DNA of 64,000 nucleotides from Chamaesiphon sp. 336R_metabinner_41. GTDB lineage: Bacteria > Cyanobacteriota > Cyanobacteriia > Cyanobacteriales > Chamaesiphonaceae. Positions within the stretch are counted from its first letter, which is position 1, and each line of letters opens with the position of its first letter. The notes below the pieces were generated by a model. It saw only the letters and a list, made by a program, of their open reading frames with translations. It was not told where the DNA came from and did no database searches. Of the stretch, positions 60,909-64,000 are shown piece by piece. The position numbers and the translations under genes were made by a program. The stretch lies in contig JANYDE010000039.1 of the NCBI GenBank assembly GCA_025359915.1, positions 32,849-96,848 of the forward strand, written 5' to 3'.

Positions 60909-63646
60909 GAATTACGGATCTCTTCAATGATTCTTTGCTTCGTTTCGGTTGGAGACTAAGCACAACGGTTTTTGCATTTCTCTTTTATAGAAACACCATG
61001 AAATTATTCTTCAAACTCCTATTCTGGATTTTCAATGCCACCCTCCTGCTCACCCTCTGCGTCGGCTTTTTCCCCGCAATGCGGATGGCACTAGCACGAG
61101 ACTCGATCGCCGGGACAGTACCATTCAATCTAATGCTGCCATTCATTGGCTTAGTTGGTGTGCCGATCGCGACGACGATCGCCGGAATCAAGCGACAAAA
61201 AGCGAAATTACCATTATCTTTATTTGAGTTATTTTACGCCGTTGAAGCACCAATTTTGACCGTCTGTGCGATTCGGTTATTCCGATTGCGCGATCTGACT
61301 CCGGCTACTGAATTTTTGCTAATTTCAGGACTATTGGGATTTTTGGGAAGCTGTTATTGGTTTTGGCAACAGCGTCAAGTTGATTCGGCAGCAGAACAAC
61401 GGGGAAATTTATTCTCGCTGGTAGGTTTGAGTTTATTCTTATTTTTGTCGTTATACTCAGCGTCGATCTCGCTATTCTTTGTGCTACCAGTAGGCGTATG
61501 GCTGATTGAGAATATCTATATTCTTTTCATCGCCACCGTTCTGTTTCCCCTGTTTGTCTGTGGTTGTGCGATTAGTAGTTTACCGTTTGGAATGGTATTT
61601 GTCGCGCGAAAACTATGGTGGCAAAATCTTCAAGAATCGATCGAACGTTATGGCAAACGGCAGATTCAAGCTTTACTCGGTGGATTGGCGATCGTCTGGT
61701 TGGGAATGTTTATCGCCTTCCAACATCAGCCCCAAATTGAGGCGTTTTCATTATTAAAACAACAGCCAATCGATCGAGCTGCAAATCTCCAAAAGTCAGC
61801 CCAGATCCGCCAGGGATTATTAAATGCTTACCTCGCCGATTACCGTTACTTGCCAAAGGATCGATTTGTGCTAAATGCCTACCGTTGGCTCAAATTACCG
61901 GAACCGTTGGCAAATGGGCTTCAAGATGCTTATAGTCTGATTACTGCGCCATTTACATATCAAGGTAATCAGATCGATCGGGATGAAGCTGCTAAATTAT
62001 ACGCCGACTTTTTTGACATGCCTATTCTGCGTGGCGAAAGAGATACTATTCGTCATGCAGTCGAATCAAACTTCAATCGCAGTGAAGTTAATGCTGGATT
62101 ATTGAGTGTCAATACCAAGCGAGTATTATTAGCCCAACAGCAGGTAAAAATATCGCCCCACGGTGATTGGGCGGATGTAGAATTACACGAAACTTACGAA
62201 AATCAAACCTTCGATCGGCAGGAAATCTTCTATTATTTCTCCTTGCCTGAAAGTGCGACAGTAACAGGTATCTGGCTGGGTGAAACTGATGATCGATCCC
62301 TGAGTTTCCCCTTCCAGGTATCTACCCGTGGAGCTGCTCAAAAGGTTTATAAGCAACAAGTTCAGCGACGAGTAGATCCGGCATTATTAGAACAAGTTGG
62401 CCCCCAAAATTACCGTCTGCGCGTGTATCCAGTCTTAGCACAAGGACAACCAATGAATATGTGGATGACGTACAAAGTGATGAAGCAGAATAACAGTTGG
62501 CTATTACCACATTTGAACGAACAGCGCAATGTCTATTGGAATCAGCAAACCAACCGCACGATTGATGGTAAGTCAGTAACAGTTGCAGATAATAAATGGC
62601 TACCAGATTCGATTGCCGCCGACAAATCCGCACCAGAAGTACATCAACTAACATTACCAAATGGTAATCATATTATCGCCAAACCCTTCGATCCCAAAGG
62701 CTATAATTTACCGCAAAATCAACGGCTAGCGATCGTTCTAGACAGCTCCTACAGCATGAATACCCATCGCCCAGAACTAGCTAAAACGATCGAGTGGTTG
62801 CGATCGAATATTCGCCCCCACAACCAGATCGATCTATATCTGACAGCGAGTAAAGCAGCACAACCGCAGTCGGTAAAAATTGCCGACTTCCAGCCAGACA
62901 AAGCGATCTTCTATGGATCGATCGATCCGCAGCAAATGCTGTCGCAATTCCAGACACTCAGCCAAGGAGCCGCATACAATGCGATTATCACCATTACAGA
63001 TCGCGGTAGCTACGAATTGACAGCCGACAAAGGTCAGACAAAATCGCTCCCTGCGCCCCTGTGGATGGTGCATTTGGGCGGTTTACCCTCCGCCTACGAT
63101 GATGCCACCCTATCGGCGATTCAACACAGTGGTGGGAGCATTTCCACCGACATCAAAACCGTGATGCAGCGGGTCGCTACCCTGCCAAGTTTGGGACAAA
63201 ACACCTCATTATTGAGCGTCGTGGATAACTACGCTTGGTTCCTCAGTCAAGCAGCAGATCCTACTGCAAAGCAAGCCGATCAAGACTTTGACGCGATCGC
63301 CGCCCGACAATGGGTGACACAGGTAAGTCAATCCCTAAAACCAGAGCAGTTAAAAGAACTGGATGCGCTGCATATATTAGCCAAACGCTACAAATTAGTC
63401 ACTCCCTATTCCTCGATGATCGTACTGGTAAATGACCAGCAAAAACAAGATCTCAAAGCCGCCGAGCAGGACAAAGATCGCTTCCAACGCGAAGGCGAAG
63501 ATAAACCACAGTTATCCCCAGTATCCAGTGCTGCTTTCACACCATTTAGCAATGTTTCGTCAACGCCGGAGCCTGCTGAATGGTTATTACTAGCAATCTT
63601 GATTGTGATGTTGGGGCTGGTTTCTCAGCGCAATGCTACAAGCTAA
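60905..63646 (+). CDS. PEP-CTERM family integral membrane protein with VIT and VWA domains (TIGR02921-like)
   Basis: N-terminal TM block; VIT-like VKISPHGDWADVELHETYENQTFDRQEIFYYFSLP; MIDAS LDSSYSM; C-terminal TPEPAEWLLLAILIVMLGLVSQR sorting signal. Confidence 0.85.
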   Translation: MRITDLFNDSLLRFGWRLSTTVFAFLFYRNTMKLFFKLLFWIFNATLLLTLCVGFFPAMRMALARDSIAGTVPFNLMLPFIGLVGVPIATTIAGIKRQKAKLPLSLFELFYAVEAPILTVCAIRLFRLRDLTPATEFLLISGLLGFLGSCYWFWQQRQVDSAAEQRGNLFSLVGLSLFLFLSLYSASISLFFVLPVGVWLIENIYILFIATVLFPLFVCGCAISSLPFGMVFVARKLWWQNLQESIERYGKRQIQALLGGLAIVWLGMFIAFQHQPQIEAFSLLKQQPIDRAANLQKSAQIRQGLLNAYLADYRYLPKDRFVLNAYRWLKLPEPLANGLQDAYSLITAPFTYQGNQIDRDEAAKLYADFFDMPILRGERDTIRHAVESNFNRSEVNAGLLSVNTKRVLLAQQQVKISPHGDWADVELHETYENQTFDRQEIFYYFSLPESATVTGIWLGETDDRSLSFPFQVSTRGAAQKVYKQQVQRRVDPALLEQVGPQNYRLRVYPVLAQGQPMNMWMTYKVMKQNNSWLLPHLNEQRNVYWNQQTNRTIDGKSVTVADNKWLPDSIAADKSAPEVHQLTLPNGNHIIAKPFDPKGYNLPQNQRLAIVLDSSYSMNTHRPELAKTIEWLRSNIRPHNQIDLYLTASKAAQPQSVKIADFQPDKAIFYGSIDPQQMLSQFQTLSQGAAYNAIITITDRGSYELTADKGQTKSLPAPLWMVHLGGLPSAYDDATLSAIQHSGGSISTDIKTVMQRVATLPSLGQNTSLLSVVDNYAWFLSQAADPTAKQADQDFDAIAARQWVTQVSQSLKPEQLKELDALHILAKRYKLVTPYSSMIVLVNDQQKQDLKAAEQDKDRFQREGEDKPQLSPVSSAAFTPFSNVSSTPEPAEWLLLAILIVMLGLVSQRNATS

Positions 63647-64000
63647 CTTGTTAAGCTTAGTTGATAAAATATTACTCTAATGATGCATCTAAATCTATGC
63701 GCCGCGATACAGCAATTCCAATTTGGAGCATCAGCGGCACATGGATAGTAATCAGGGAAAAAGTAATACTCAAACACTTTTTGGGATGATGAAAGTGCCA
63801 ACAGTGCCACAAATCCGTAATATTATGGTTATGGACGGGATTTCAGCAACCTCAATATACTCACATCTTGCACCAATGCATAGATACTAGAATTGAATCG
63901 AAATTAATTCTAACGCCAGCCCCTGAGAAGCCAGCAGATCTCGTTTACTCTCTATTTCTACTAGCAATAAGTTGACAGCGGTTTTGGGAAGTAGTTGCTG

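Noticed and set aside
61506-61757. 83-aa alternate-frame ORF
   Set aside because: Lies inside the PEP-CTERM membrane protein CDS without its own motifs.

Overview
This is a 64 kb window of a cyanobacterial chromosome. Cyanobacterial marker genes include psaE, ycf3, a 2x4Fe-4S ferredoxin, an lrtA-type hibernation factor, DUF2862, DUF3598 and a Mo-dependent-nitrogenase C-terminal-domain protein. CGATCG/HIP1-like words are abundant. I cannot assign a genus with confidence. Most of the window is housekeeping: cca, groL with a perfect CIRCE, yajQ, mutM, gatC, pdxA, queA, lysS, purQ/purS, a PBP, and glutathione reductase with two tandem peroxiredoxins. The most notable accessory or unusual loci are: (1) a TetR regulator whose C-terminal half looks like a catalytically degenerate tyrosine recombinase, divergent from a fatty-acid desaturase and preceded by two near-identical palindromic operators; (2) a 1297-aa hybrid histidine kinase with at least three bilin-type GAF domains, including a DXCF cyanobacteriochrome, next to two further HK/REC genes, one with a degenerate H-box; (3) a PLP-decarboxylase/ATP-grasp two-gene cassette with a possible short upstream ORF; (4) an exosortase / PEP-CTERM integral membrane VIT-VWA protein locus that abuts a decayed TnpB and carries a repeat insertion; (5) two otherwise intact genes each carrying a single premature TAA; (6) many dispersed repeats, MITE-like palindromes and heptanucleotide tandem repeats, several inside coding frames or directly touching start codons. 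No tRNA, rRNA or CRISPR array was recognised. All family calls come from reading motifs by eye; no database search was run.
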